Assembly (NCBI RefSeq): GCF_001894885.1
Contig: NZ_BCXB01000019.1
Span: 1 to 64,000, forward strand
DNA: 64,000 nucleotides
Direction of reading: 5' to 3'
Origin: Rhodococcus marinonascens NBRC 14363
GTDB lineage: Bacteria > Actinomycetota > Actinomycetes > Mycobacteriales > Mycobacteriaceae
Made by a program: the position numbers and the translations under genes. Under the pieces are notes generated by a model. It was not told the origin of the DNA, made no database searches, and saw only the letters and a list, made by a program, of their open reading frames with translations. Below, piece after piece: positions 50,271 through 59,899 of this stretch (the first letter of the stretch is position 1; each line of letters starts with the position of its first letter).

Positions 50271-50774
50271 TCAGTCGCCGACTGTCCCGGCAGTGTCCAA
50301 CGCCGTCGCGAGTGGGCCGGACTCGTACGAACTGATGTCGGCAACCTTTGCAGCAGAGTCAGATTCGGGATCGAATTGGTAACCGAGCCATTCTTTGGCG
50401 AGACGTCGGGCCAGTTCGATCCCGACGACCCTCTGCCCGAAGCAGAGCACCTGGGCGTCGTTGCTGAGCACCGATCGCTCCACGGAGAAACTGTCGTGTG
50501 CGGTCACCGCGCGGATCCCTGGCACCTTATTGGCGCTGATCGCAACACCCAACCCGGTGCCGCACACCAGTAGTGCACGATCTGCGTTACCGTCGGCGAT
50601 CATGCGCGCAGCGGTGACCGCGACGTGCGGATATGCGGTGTGCTCGTCGTTTCCCACTCCCACGTCGGTCACCTCGGCGACCCGATCATCGGATTCGAGG
50701 TCGGCCTTCAGGGCGTTCTTGTACTCCAGTCCGGCATCATCACAACCGACAACGATCCTCAGTCGTTCTGGCAT
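50271..50774 (-). CDS. RpiB/LacAB-family sugar-phosphate isomerase, 167 aa
   Basis: RpiB fold: the start [20 protein letters not shown], the nucleophile-loop motif [20 protein letters not shown] and [20 protein letters not shown]. In tetritol catabolism of mycobacteria, RpiB-type enzymes (DerI/EryI) convert D-erythrulose 4-phosphate to D-erythrose 4-phosphate, the likely role here because it is coupled to an erythrulose-kinase-like gene (stop and start overlap at 50774). A pentose-phosphate activity is the alternative. Last gene of the long leftward operon. Confidence 0.8.
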   Translation of the reverse strand: MPERLRIVVGCDDAGLEYKNALKADLESDDRVAEVTDVGVGNDEHTAYPHVAVTAARMIADGNADRALLVCGTGLGVAISANKVPGIRAVTAHDSFSVERSVLSNDAQVLCFGQRVVGIELARRLAKEWLGYQFDPESDSAAKVADISSYESGPLATALDTAGTVGD

Positions 50775-52534
50775 CAGCGCACTCCTTCCGTATTGTGCTG
50801 GTAAGCCGCTTCGTCGTTGCGTGCCTCGAACGCATCAATGACGGCTCGCACGCACATCGCTAACGAAACTGCGCCCGCATCGGGTGTTCCGACGCTGCGC
50901 TCGGCCAATGGTCTCGCTCGGCCGATCCTCGGTCTCAACTCTGTGGTTGCAGCCGCGGCCTGCTCCGCGATCTCAGCTGCACCTCGCCACGCCGTCAACC
51001 ATGACTTACCATGCGTCACAGATTGTTCCACCGCTTCGACAAAGGGAAGCAAGGAGTCGAGCATGGTCTTGTCGCCAGGCTTGGCGCCGCCCAAACGAAC
51101 CAGCACGTCATAGCCGGCGCGCAGTGCGTCGGCAACATCGCGGTTCGACGGAGTTCCGGTGTCGCCCAACCGTCCGCCCAGTGCGGTGAGTGCCGCCCCC
51201 CACAGCACGCCGGACGTGCCACCCGCTTTCGTGGCCCACGCCTCTCCCGCCCCCACCAGTACCCCGCCCTGGCCTGCGCCATCCGCGACGGCATCGTCCG
51301 CAGCAGCGAGCGCAGCGGTGGAGCCCTTCACCATTCCCCTGCCATGATCACCATCGCCGGCGACGGCATCGATGCGGCCCAGTTCGTCCTCCGCGGAGAC
51401 CATGCGTTCCTTCATTGCGCGAATCGCACGAGCGACCGCGACGCCGCACTCTCGGGCCGCGCCGTCGGATACCGTCACAGGGCGCTTGTGTTCGACCTCC
51501 TGGTGAGCAGTGCGCCGGTTGGCGTCCGGGGTTCGCGCCAGACCGCCGCGCCTGTATGCCGGGGTATCCGCTGGCGCCGTCCAGAAGCCCTCGAGTTCGT
51601 CGTCGAGCCACATGAGGGTCAACGAACACCCGGCCATGTCGAGACTGGTCACCAGTTCTCCGACTTCGGGTCGGACCACGGCGTACCCCGACTCCCGTAA
51701 CAGGGGTGCCATCGTGCCCCAGACGACGAACAACTCCTCGTACTTGGTGCGCCCGAGGCCGTTGAGGATCACGGCGATTCGGGCACCGGCGCCACCCGGC
51801 TTCTGCTCGAGTACCCCGGATACCAGTAGCCGGGCGAGTTCGTCGGCGGTCGGCATCGTGTGCGAGGCCACCCCGGGTTCTCCGTGAATGCCGAGGCCGA
51901 GACCCATCGTTCCCTTGTCCACGGTGAAGAGCGGATCTGCGGCGCCCGGCATCGTGCACCCGTCGAATGCCACGCCCAGGGTCCGGGTGTTGTCGTTGGC
52001 CGATTGGGCGACCCGCATCACCCCATCGAGGTCGTATCCGGCCTCCGCGGCCGCAGAAGCACATTTGAAAACCGTGAAGTCCCCGGCGATCCCGCGACGT
52101 TTCGCGACGTCATCGGCCGGAGCGCTCGCGACGTCATCGGTGACGGCGAGGTACCGGGCGTCGATTCCATCCGCTGTCAGTTGCTCGACCGCGAGGCCGA
52201 AGTTCATCACGTCACCCGCGTAGTTCCCGGTGGTAAGCAACACGCCAGCACCCCCCTCAGCGACCCGGGCCACGGACGCGGCGTCGGCTGCGGAGGGTGA
52301 GGTGAAGATGTTCCCGACCACGGCGCCGTCGGCGAATCCGGGTCCGACTACTCCGCAGAACGCCGGATAGTGCCCCGATCCTCCACCCACCACGACGGCC
52401 ACCTTGCCGGGTGGTGTAGAAGTTGCCCGGACAACGCCACCAGGGACACCGACCACATAGTCGGAGTTGGCGTCGAGGAATCCGGTGAGCATGTCTTCAG
52501 TGAACGACGCAGGGTCATTGAATAGTCGTGTCAT
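50774..52534 (-). CDS. DhaK-DhaL fused kinase, probable erythrulose kinase, 586 aa
   Basis: The N-terminal DhaK domain has [10 protein letters not shown] and the substrate-binding histidine in [10 protein letters not shown] (about 220); the C-terminal DhaL domain has the ATP/Mg motif [13 protein letters not shown] (about 385) and GGTSGVLWG. This is the ATP-dependent single-chain type. Related actinobacterial enzymes phosphorylate dihydroxyacetone or D-/L-erythrulose (DerK, LerK). Next to an RpiB isomerase and an EltD-like dehydrogenase, erythrulose is the best guess. ATG 52534; 10 bases after the ATPase gene. Confidence 0.85.
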   Translation of the reverse strand: MTRLFNDPASFTEDMLTGFLDANSDYVVGVPGGVVRATSTPPGKVAVVVGGGSGHYPAFCGVVGPGFADGAVVGNIFTSPSAADAASVARVAEGGAGVLLTTGNYAGDVMNFGLAVEQLTADGIDARYLAVTDDVASAPADDVAKRRGIAGDFTVFKCASAAAEAGYDLDGVMRVAQSANDNTRTLGVAFDGCTMPGAADPLFTVDKGTMGLGLGIHGEPGVASHTMPTADELARLLVSGVLEQKPGGAGARIAVILNGLGRTKYEELFVVWGTMAPLLRESGYAVVRPEVGELVTSLDMAGCSLTLMWLDDELEGFWTAPADTPAYRRGGLARTPDANRRTAHQEVEHKRPVTVSDGAARECGVAVARAIRAMKERMVSAEDELGRIDAVAGDGDHGRGMVKGSTAALAAADDAVADGAGQGGVLVGAGEAWATKAGGTSGVLWGAALTALGGRLGDTGTPSNRDVADALRAGYDVLVRLGGAKPGDKTMLDSLLPFVEAVEQSVTHGKSWLTAWRGAAEIAEQAAAATTELRPRIGRARPLAERSVGTPDAGAVSLAMCVRAVIDAFEARNDEAAYQHNTEGVR

Positions 52535-52544
52535 GTGATGGCCT

Positions 52545-53669
52545 CTATCGCAATCTATTTCCAGTATCGGGATCGAACAGGTATATCTGATTCGGAGGTG
52601 CCCACAGCGTGCAAACGTCGTGGGGTTTGAAGCTCTCTTGCGCTGGGGTCTGAACGAGTACTGATGCGTCGACTCCGGTAACCTCCAGACTTGCCTGGCC
52701 GAATTCCATCAGGTGCTCGAAGTACTGCACTGATGCCGACACCTGACCGGTGCTCGCGGTAGCAATCGAGATCAAGGTGTCTTGCGGGCGGATTCCGACC
52801 TTGACCGCTTGACCATCGGCGACGGAAGATACGGCGACGGGCATTCTTCCGGTGCCGATCTCGACGCTCGGTGCCCCTCTGTCGCGACGAACAACTCCGT
52901 CGAGCACATTGATCTGCGGTTCGCCGACGAAACCGGCGACAAAGAGATTTGCTGGGTCGTCGAAGACCTCGTCGGGGGTTCCGAACTGCGCGATGATGCC
53001 GCCGTCCATCACTGCGAGTCGATCCGCCAGGCTCAGCGCCTCGACCTGATCGTGCGTGACGACGATGGTGGTATAGCCGAACTCGCGTTGCAGCACCTTG
53101 AGTTCGCGCCGCACGCGTTGGCGGGCAGATGCGTCCAGGTGCGAAAGTGGTTCGTCCAGCAGTAAAATCGGGGGATTGCGTACGAGCGCACGTGCAAGTG
53201 CCACCCGCTGTTTCTGGCCGCTGGACAGGCTCGCCGGCCGCAAGTCGAGTAGGTCCTGCATCTCGAGGCGCCGGGCGATGGTGTTCACGAGTTCGTTGGC
53301 CCGGGGCACCTTGCGGGCAAGGAGACCGTAGCTCAGATTTTCCCGAACCGACAGCGGAGGGTAAAGTGCGTAGCTTTCGAATCCCACTCCAACGCCGCGC
53401 TTTCCGGGTGGAAGATTCGTGATGGTCCGGTCGCCAATGCGGATGTCGCCGCTCGTGACCGTCTCCAGTCCCGCGATCATTCGCAGCGTCGTCGTCTTAC
53501 CGCAACCAGAGGGGCCCAGCAGCGCGATCAATTCGCCCGGCGCGATATCGAGTTCGATTCCCTTGACTGCCTGGAAGCTTTCTCGACCGCGTGACATGTA
53601 GGTCTTGGTGAGGTGCTCGAGCGTGAGGCTCTGCGCGACCGACGTCGTTCGATCCCTGGTGGCAGTCAC
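52545..53669 (-). CDS. polyol ABC transporter ATP-binding protein, second ATPase, 374 aa
   Basis: MalK-type ATPase: Walker A GPSGCGKTTT near residue 53, signature LSSGQKQRVALAR, Walker B LLLDEPLSHLDAS, H-loop VTHDQVEALS, TOBE-like tail (VGIRPQDTLIS). The Q-loop reads GFESYALYPP, with Glu in place of the usual Gln. Start at 53669 overlaps the stop of the other ATPase (4 bases). The two ATPases probably form a heterodimer under the two permeases. Confidence 0.85.
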   Translation of the reverse strand: MTATRDRTTSVAQSLTLEHLTKTYMSRGRESFQAVKGIELDIAPGELIALLGPSGCGKTTTLRMIAGLETVTSGDIRIGDRTITNLPPGKRGVGVGFESYALYPPLSVRENLSYGLLARKVPRANELVNTIARRLEMQDLLDLRPASLSSGQKQRVALARALVRNPPILLLDEPLSHLDASARQRVRRELKVLQREFGYTTIVVTHDQVEALSLADRLAVMDGGIIAQFGTPDEVFDDPANLFVAGFVGEPQINVLDGVVRRDRGAPSVEIGTGRMPVAVSSVADGQAVKVGIRPQDTLISIATASTGQVSASVQYFEHLMEFGQASLEVTGVDASVLVQTPAQESFKPHDVCTLWAPPNQIYLFDPDTGNRLR

Positions 53670-54820
53670 TGTCTCTCCTCCTGTTTCGGTGCCGACTCGG
53701 GTCCGTTCGCCGCGTCGCCGAGGCGTTTACTCTCTTCGCCTTCGGCGGCACCCTCGAAGATGTGAATATCGGCCAGCGGCACCTGGACGACTACGTTCGC
53801 GTTCTCCCTGATGTGGGGTCCGCCCTTCGACAGGGCGATGAGCGAGGTGCCTCCGATATCGACCGATACCTCGACATTGCGGCCCAGGCGTTCTGCCAGC
53901 AAGATCCTTCCGGACAGATTGACGATGTCGGCGTCGTCGCTCTCGGACTCGGTGACCGTGACGTCGCATGGCCGAATGCCGAGCCGTGCATTGACACCAT
54001 TGCCGAGCCCGAACGCCGCGGGCAGGTCGACCTCGATGCCGCTGCCGAGCACTCGAAGCGAGTTGTCGTCCACCGTCGCATCGAAGATGTTGATTTCAGG
54101 CTGGCCGAGTGCCTTCGCGACGAAGGTGTTGTGCGGTGCCCGCCAGATGACTTCGGGGGTGTCGACCTGAACCAATCGGCCGTGACGGAGAATCGCGATC
54201 CGGTCACCGAGCGCCAGCGCCTCCTGGTAGTCGTGTGTGACGTACACGGTGGTGGTGGTGTTGGACATGTGCCCGAGTTGACGTAGTTCTGCACGCATGG
54301 CGCCACGTAGCTTGGCGTCCAGGTGGGACAGCGGTTCGTCGAGCAGGTAGACATCGGCGGGCCGAACCAGCACGCGTCCGAGGGCCACGCGTTGTCTCTG
54401 TCCGTTGGACAGCTCCCGTGGGAATCGCTCGAGCAGATGATTGATGCCGAGGGTCTTCGTGACGGAATCGATGCGTTCGCGCCGTTCGGCTTCGGAGTAC
54501 TTGCCCGTTCGCCCCGACCTCAGCGGTGACTCCAGGTTCTGCGACACCGTCTTCTGCGGGTACAGAGCGTAGCTCTCGAATGCCATCGCGACGTTGCGAT
54601 TGTACGGCTCCACCAGCGTCATGTCGGTACCACCGATGGCCACCGATCCGCAGTCGATATCAACCAGCCCTGCAATGGATTTCAGAGTGGTGGTCTTCCC
54701 TGCACCGGAGGGCCCGAGGATGACGAAGAACTCGCCCTCGGATATGTCCAGCGCAAGATCGTCGATGCCGACGGTTTCGCCGAAGTGCTTGGTCAGTCCG
54801 CTGAGCGTTAATCGAGCCAT
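53666..54820 (-). CDS. polyol ABC transporter ATP-binding protein, first ATPase, 384 aa
   Basis: Walker A GPSGAGKTTT near residue 36, signature LSNGQRQRVALGR, Walker B YLLDEPLSHLDAK, H-loop VTHDYQEALA, and a C-terminal TOBE region (RLGIRPCDVTV). Its Q-loop is AFESYALYPQ, again Glu for Gln. ATG 54820 overlaps the permease stop by one base (TGATG). Longer frames upstream read through the permease genes in another frame and are shadows. Confidence 0.85.
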   Translation of the reverse strand: MARLTLSGLTKHFGETVGIDDLALDISEGEFFVILGPSGAGKTTTLKSIAGLVDIDCGSVAIGGTDMTLVEPYNRNVAMAFESYALYPQKTVSQNLESPLRSGRTGKYSEAERRERIDSVTKTLGINHLLERFPRELSNGQRQRVALGRVLVRPADVYLLDEPLSHLDAKLRGAMRAELRQLGHMSNTTTTVYVTHDYQEALALGDRIAILRHGRLVQVDTPEVIWRAPHNTFVAKALGQPEINIFDATVDDNSLRVLGSGIEVDLPAAFGLGNGVNARLGIRPCDVTVTESESDDADIVNLSGRILLAERLGRNVEVSVDIGGTSLIALSKGGPHIRENANVVVQVPLADIHIFEGAAEGEESKRLGDAANGPESAPKQEERQ

Positions 54821-55686
54821 CAGGCTTTCACCGCCCCAAACGAAAGCCCGCGCACCAGGTAACGCTGGATAGTCAGGGCGAGAACGAGCGGTGGCAGTGC
54901 TGCGATCACCGCGGCCGCAGCCGTGAGGTTGTAGTAGGCCTGACCGCCGCCGCCGAGATACTTGGTAATGGCCACGGTGACAGTACTGGCATTGCTGTCG
55001 CTCAGGATGAGCGGGAACACATAGTTGTTCCACGCGAAGATGAAGGCGAGTAAGGCGGCAGCCGCAATCCCCGGTCGCACCAGAGGAAGAGCCACCATCA
55101 CGAAAGCTTGGCGGCGAGTGTATCCGTCCAGCAAAGCGGCTTGCTCCAAGTCCTCCGGCAGATCTTGGAAATATGATCGCAAGATCCACACCACAAGTGG
55201 CATGGTCACCAACTGCAGCACCCACACCATCCCGAGTTTGGTGTCGAACAAGCCGATCTGGTTGTAAATTACGAACAGGGGCACGATCACCATCAACTCC
55301 GGTGCGAATCGGAACGAGAGCATCTGGAACATCAGATCGTTGGACCCCTTGTACTGCCACCGGCCCGCGGCGTACGCCGCCGGAATTCCGATCACCAACG
55401 AGACCAGCACGGCGCCACCACAGTTGATGAGGCTGGTAATCAGCGCAGCCTTGAAATCGACACTGGTCAAGTCGGTGCCCCGTTGGCTGAGTACGGTGCC
55501 GAAGTTCTCGAAAGTGGGGCTGAACTTGAAATAGGTGGTCGTCTGTTCGGCGGGCGTCTTGAGCGCCAGCAGGAACATCCAAACGATCGGAAACAGGGAG
55601 AAGATGAACCATAGAAGGATGACCAGGTCGGCGCCTACCGAGGCCGGCGTGAAGCGTCTTTGTCCGGGCAAGAGTTCTCTCGACAT
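54820..55686 (-). CDS. polyol ABC transporter permease (MalG type), 288 aa
   Basis: Six hydrophobic segments, beginning ADLVILLWFIFSLFPIVWMF, and the ATPase-coupling EAA loop LEQAALLDGYTRRQAFVMVA near residue 200. It forms the channel with the permease at 55690, from which it is separated by 3 bases. Cytoplasmic membrane. Full length. Confidence 0.85.
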   Translation of the reverse strand: MSRELLPGQRRFTPASVGADLVILLWFIFSLFPIVWMFLLALKTPAEQTTTYFKFSPTFENFGTVLSQRGTDLTSVDFKAALITSLINCGGAVLVSLVIGIPAAYAAGRWQYKGSNDLMFQMLSFRFAPELMVIVPLFVIYNQIGLFDTKLGMVWVLQLVTMPLVVWILRSYFQDLPEDLEQAALLDGYTRRQAFVMVALPLVRPGIAAAALLAFIFAWNNYVFPLILSDSNASTVTVAITKYLGGGGQAYYNLTAAAAVIAALPPLVLALTIQRYLVRGLSFGAVKA

Positions 55687-55689
55687 GAT

Positions 55690-56655
55690 TTACGACTCCG
55701 CTCCAGCTGCGCGCTTCTGCGCCTTTCCGAGCACGCTTACCAGGTAGCGCGCGGTGATGAACACGATGATCCACAGCACGAACATGTAAGTGCTCCCGCG
55801 TGAATAGTCGAGGTTGATGATCGAGTCCTCGAATGCGCCGATCTGAAGCGTCCGGGTCGCCACGCCGGGCCCGCCTGCGGTGAGCACGTAGATCGCGTCG
55901 AACACCTTGAGGTTGTCCATGAACCGGAAGATGACGGCGACCAGAATGTACGGCCAGAGCATCGGCAACATCAGCTTGCGGAACATGTAGAACCAACTGG
56001 CGCCGTCCACCTCGGATGCCTCGAAGGGTTCTTTCGGCAGCGAGCGAATTCCAGCAAGAACCAGGATCGCGACGAAAGGCGTGAAAATCCACAGGTCCAC
56101 CAGGATGATCGACCACAACGCGTTCTTGCTGCTTAACCAATCGAACGTGGACCCCAGGCCGAGTACGTGGTTGAGGATGCCGAACTGCGGATTGAACATC
56201 AGTTTCCAGATAACTCCCGCTATAACGGGTGCGATCATCAACGGCAGTATCAGGACCTTCTCGAAGATCTTGCCGATTATGCTGGATCTGTTCAGAAGCA
56301 AGGCGATGCCGACGCCGATAACCGTCTCCACTGCGGTGGCGACGACCGCGAAAGTCCCGGTGACACGAACGCTGCTCCAGAACTGTTCGTCACCGAGCAC
56401 GCTGGCATAGTTCCGCAATCCGACGAAGTGAGGATTCGGGTTCACGGCGGCGTAGTTGAGGAACGAGTAGTAGGCGCCGATGAAGAACGGGTACAGGATG
56501 CCGATCACGATCAGCACTGCCGGGATGGACAACAAATACGGTCGCAGAGACCGCCGCCATCGTGGAATCTCAGGAACCTGAGGGCGTTCCACGTCTTCCG
56601 TGGATTGCGGACCGTCGGGAACCTGTGATGGCCGGTGAACTGATTGGATAGTCAT
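55690..56655 (-). CDS. polyol ABC transporter permease (MalF type), 321 aa
   Basis: A polar ~35-residue N-terminus, then six hydrophobic segments (first: PYLLSIPAVLIVIGILYPFF) and the EAA loop FEASEVDGASWFYMFRKLML near residue 215. ATG 56655; 36 bases after the downstream copy of the binding-protein gene. Partners with the permease at 54820. Confidence 0.85.
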   Translation of the reverse strand: MTIQSVHRPSQVPDGPQSTEDVERPQVPEIPRWRRSLRPYLLSIPAVLIVIGILYPFFIGAYYSFLNYAAVNPNPHFVGLRNYASVLGDEQFWSSVRVTGTFAVVATAVETVIGVGIALLLNRSSIIGKIFEKVLILPLMIAPVIAGVIWKLMFNPQFGILNHVLGLGSTFDWLSSKNALWSIILVDLWIFTPFVAILVLAGIRSLPKEPFEASEVDGASWFYMFRKLMLPMLWPYILVAVIFRFMDNLKVFDAIYVLTAGGPGVATRTLQIGAFEDSIINLDYSRGSTYMFVLWIIVFITARYLVSVLGKAQKRAAGAES

Positions 56656-56691
56656 GTTCCATTGCCTTTCTTCGACCTGCCACTCACCGGG

Positions 56692-58134
56692 TCACAGGTT
56701 GACCTTGGACGTGTTGGTTCTGGCGAGGCTGGACAGGCGGGAACGCGCATCCGCCCCTCCGTAGATGTCCTGGATCGCCACGGCCCAGTCCTCGGTGGTG
56801 TCGAAGAATTTCTTCTGGGGCGTGAACAGGATCTTCGAACTGCCGATCACGGTCTCGAACGTATCGAGGTAGCCGGGCATGTCGTCGAGTTGCTGCTTGA
56901 ACACCCCGTCGAATACCGACTTGCGCACCGGGTCGGCAAAGATTCCCCCCTCCACAGCCTTGGACAGGGCGTCCTTCCCTGTGGCCCATTGGATGAACAG
57001 CCACGCCGCCTGTTTGTTCTTCGACATCGAGTTCATCGCCAGCGACCAGGTCCACAGATTCGAGTTGTAATTCCCGTTCGGACCAGCGGGGCCGGGATAC
57101 CAGCCGAGGTTGCCGGCCTGTGCGCTCGCGCCCCTTCTGTTCTTCGGGTATGTGGCGCCGTCGGTGTCGTAGACCATCATTGCCCTGCCGTCACCGAGAT
57201 CACCGGTGGCATTTGGGTAGTCGTAGGTGGTCCAGGACGTCGGTCCCGCCTTGATCTGCATCTCGATCCACTTCTCGGTGAAGGCAACCGCCTCGCCCGA
57301 GTCCATCACCGCCACCAAACTATCGCCGTCGAGTCGGTAGTCCTTGGCACCCTCCCTGCTGAACTGGGTCATGAAGCCGGGGATAATGGTGTCCCACGAC
57401 TTGGAGCCGCGGGTGGCGACGCCGTACTGATTCTCAGACCGGTCGGTGAGGTCGATCGCCAACTGGATGAAATTGTCGAAAGTGTCCGGTAGGGCGATCT
57501 TGCGCTGGTCGAAATAGGCGTTGTTGTACGTCACTACGACGTTCTCGAAACCCCACGGGATCGCCCACTGCCCGCCGGTGCCGAGTGGGCTGCCCAGGTC
57601 GAAATCCCATCTCGTGGAGGTGCGTAGCCCCTCGTAGATGTCCTCGAAGTCGTATTCGTCGCTGGTCGCCGACGAGTTGGCGAGCCACGGGTTGAGGTCC
57701 TCGACCCATCCGGGTGGGCCGTACTGCCAGATGAAATACGGGCCGATCATGAACACATCGTGTTTGCCTGTGCCGCCGGCGAGTTCGGTGTTCAGTTTAG
57801 TGAAGTAGTCGGCCTGTGGCACCAGATCCGCGTTGACCGTGATGCCGGTGAGTTCGGTGAATTCGGGCAGCAGAGGTTGCAGCGACTGCTGGTAGGCGTG
57901 CGGGGTCTGCAGCAGGTTGAGCGTTGTACCTTCGGCGCCACGCCAATCGAAGGGGCCGGATACCTCCCCGGCGCCGTTGGGAGCGTCGAAACTGCCGCCG
58001 ATTCCGCAGGCCGACAGCACCGGCAGGGCTGCCACGGCGGTCCCGGCAATTCCCATGGCACGTAGCAAGTCCCGGCGGGACAGTTTCGGTCCGTCGAATC
58101 CGGAACGCCGTCGCGCCCGCCCTATTCCGCTCAT
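56692..58134 (-). CDS. Tat-exported substrate-binding lipoprotein, copy B, 480 aa
   Basis: A twin-arginine signal (LSRRDLLRAMGIAGTAVAAL) ending in the lipobox LSAC is followed by a family 1 solute-binding fold (LNLLQTPHAYQQSLQPLLPE; KHDVFMIGPYFIWQYGPPGW; WSLAMNSMSKNKQAAWLFIQ). Export folded via Tat and lipid anchoring outside the membrane are expected. It is nearly identical to the gene at 58409 and arose from it by tandem duplication. Differences are scattered point changes (for example Ile/Val and Asp/Glu), so both copies are intact. Confidence 0.9.
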   Translation of the reverse strand: MSGIGRARRRSGFDGPKLSRRDLLRAMGIAGTAVAALPVLSACGIGGSFDAPNGAGEVSGPFDWRGAEGTTLNLLQTPHAYQQSLQPLLPEFTELTGITVNADLVPQADYFTKLNTELAGGTGKHDVFMIGPYFIWQYGPPGWVEDLNPWLANSSATSDEYDFEDIYEGLRTSTRWDFDLGSPLGTGGQWAIPWGFENVVVTYNNAYFDQRKIALPDTFDNFIQLAIDLTDRSENQYGVATRGSKSWDTIIPGFMTQFSREGAKDYRLDGDSLVAVMDSGEAVAFTEKWIEMQIKAGPTSWTTYDYPNATGDLGDGRAMMVYDTDGATYPKNRRGASAQAGNLGWYPGPAGPNGNYNSNLWTWSLAMNSMSKNKQAAWLFIQWATGKDALSKAVEGGIFADPVRKSVFDGVFKQQLDDMPGYLDTFETVIGSSKILFTPQKKFFDTTEDWAVAIQDIYGGADARSRLSSLARTNTSKVNL

Positions 58135-58183
58135 TGCGTGTTCTCCATCGAAACCCTCGAATGGATCAGGAAGGGATGGGAGG

Positions 58184-58391
58184 TCAGGACGGGATGAGTG
58201 ATACCTTGACCGATTCGGTGCCGACGGCTACCACCTCGAGCCCCTTCTGAAACTCGGACAGTGGGAGTTGGTGGCTGCTGCTCCAGTCGACGGTGACATC
58301 GCTGCAGAAGACGCCGTAGTCGACGTGGGTTCCCAGTTCGCGCAAGAGATTCAGTCCCTGCGGTACCGCCGAGGGGTGGCCGGTGCCTTCC
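58184..58391 (-). pseudogene. duplicated 3' end of the zinc dehydrogenase gene, internally deleted
   Basis: The sequence matches the 3' end of the dehydrogenase at 59900-60225, including the stop codon, but lacks about 118 bases between GGTGGCTGC and GCTCCAGTCGACGG. It is cut at 58391, where it joins the 3' end of the upstream binding-protein copy. It is the scar of the duplication that made the two binding-protein genes. Confidence 0.85.
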
Positions 58392-58408
58392 TTCGGCCCG
58401 CCGCCGGG

Positions 58409-59851
58409 TCACAGGTTGACCTTGGACGTGTTGGTTCTGGCGAGGCTGGACAGGCGGGAACGCGCATCCGCCCCTCCGTAGATGTCCTGGATCGCCACGG
58501 CCCAGTCCTCGGTGGTGTCGAAGAATTTCTTCTGCGGTGTGAACAGGATCTTCGAACTGCCGATCACGGTCTCGAACGTATCGAGGTAGCCGGGCATGTC
58601 GTCGAGTTGCTGCTTGAACACCCCGTCGAATACCGACTTGCGCACCGGGTCGGCAAAGATCCCCCCCTCCACCGCCTTGGACATGGCTTGTTTCCCGGTG
58701 GCCCATTGGATGAACAGCCATGCCGCGTGCTTGTTCTTCGACATCGAGTTCATCGCCAGCGACCAGGTCCACAGATTCGTGTCGTAGTTCCCGTTCGGAC
58801 CAGCGGGGCCGGGATACCAGCCAAGGTTGCCGGCCTGCGCGCTCGCGCCCGGCTTGTTCTTCGTGTACGTTGCGCTGTCTGCGTCATAGACCATCATTGC
58901 CCTGCCGTCGCCGAGATCACCTGTGGCATTGGGGTAATCGTAGGTGGTCCAGGACGTCGGTCCCGCCTTGATCTGCATCTCGATCCACTTCTCGGTGAAG
59001 GTGACCGCCTCGTCCGAGTCCATCGCCGCCACCAACTCGTCGCCCTCGAGCCGGTAATCTTTGGCGCCTTCCCGGGTGAACTGGGTCATGAAGCCGGGGT
59101 GAATGGTCGCCCACGACTTGGAGCCGCGGGTGGCGACGCCGTACTGATTCTCAGACCGGTCGGTGAGGTCGATCGCCAACTGGATGAAGTTGTCGAAAGT
59201 GTCCGGTAGGGCGATCTTGCGTTGGTCGAAATAGGCTTTGTTGTACGCGACTACGTTGTTCTCGAAGCCCCACGGGATCGCCCACTGCCCGCCGGTGCCG
59301 AGTGGGCTGCCCAGGTCGAAATCCCATCTCGTGGAGGTGCGTAGCCCTTCGTAGATGTCCTCGAAGTCGTATTCGTCGCTGGTCGCCGACGAATTGGCGA
59401 GCCACGGGTTGAGGTCCTCGACCCATCCGGGTGGGCCGTACTGCCAGATGAAGTACGCGCCGATCATGAACACATCGTGTTTGCCTGTGCCGCCGGCGAG
59501 TTCGGTGTTCAGTTTGGTGAAGTAGGCGGCCTCCGGCACCAGATCGGCGTTGACGGTGATGCCGGTGAGTTCGGTGAATTCGGGCAGCAGGGGTTGCAGC
59601 GACTGCTGGTAGGGGTGCGGGGTCTGCAGCAGGTTGAGCGTTGTACCTTCGGCGCCACGCCAATCGAAGGGGCCGGATACCTCCCCGGCGCCGTTGGGGG
59701 CGTCGAAACTGCCGCCGATTCCGCAGGCCGACAGCACCGGCAGGGCTGCCACGGCGGTCCCGGCAATTCCCATGGCGCGTAGCAGGTCTCGGCGGGACAG
59801 TTTCGGTCCGTCGAATCCGGAACGCCTTCGCGCCCGACCTATTCCGCTCAT
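58409..59851 (-). CDS. Tat-exported substrate-binding lipoprotein, copy A, 480 aa
   Basis: Same architecture as the copy at 56692: twin-arginine LSRRDLLRAMG, lipobox LSAC near residue 42, then a solute-binding fold (KHDVFMIGAYFIWQYGPPGW; NPWLANSSATSDEYDFEDIY; TRTNTSKVNL-like end). This copy directly follows the intact dehydrogenase gene (48-base gap) and is probably the ancestral position. The ligand is presumably a tetritol or other polyol, inferred from the operon. Confidence 0.9.
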   Translation of the reverse strand: MSGIGRARRRSGFDGPKLSRRDLLRAMGIAGTAVAALPVLSACGIGGSFDAPNGAGEVSGPFDWRGAEGTTLNLLQTPHPYQQSLQPLLPEFTELTGITVNADLVPEAAYFTKLNTELAGGTGKHDVFMIGAYFIWQYGPPGWVEDLNPWLANSSATSDEYDFEDIYEGLRTSTRWDFDLGSPLGTGGQWAIPWGFENNVVAYNKAYFDQRKIALPDTFDNFIQLAIDLTDRSENQYGVATRGSKSWATIHPGFMTQFTREGAKDYRLEGDELVAAMDSDEAVTFTEKWIEMQIKAGPTSWTTYDYPNATGDLGDGRAMMVYDADSATYTKNKPGASAQAGNLGWYPGPAGPNGNYDTNLWTWSLAMNSMSKNKHAAWLFIQWATGKQAMSKAVEGGIFADPVRKSVFDGVFKQQLDDMPGYLDTFETVIGSSKILFTPQKKFFDTTEDWAVAIQDIYGGADARSRLSSLARTNTSKVNL

Positions 59852-59899
59852 TGCGTGTTCTCCATCGAACTCTCCAGTGAATCAGGAAGGGACGGGGGG

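Noticed and set aside
53666-56140. 824-residue minus frame joining ATPase and permease regions
   Set aside because: Only the last 384 codons are the ATPase; the earlier part is an alternate frame of the permease genes.
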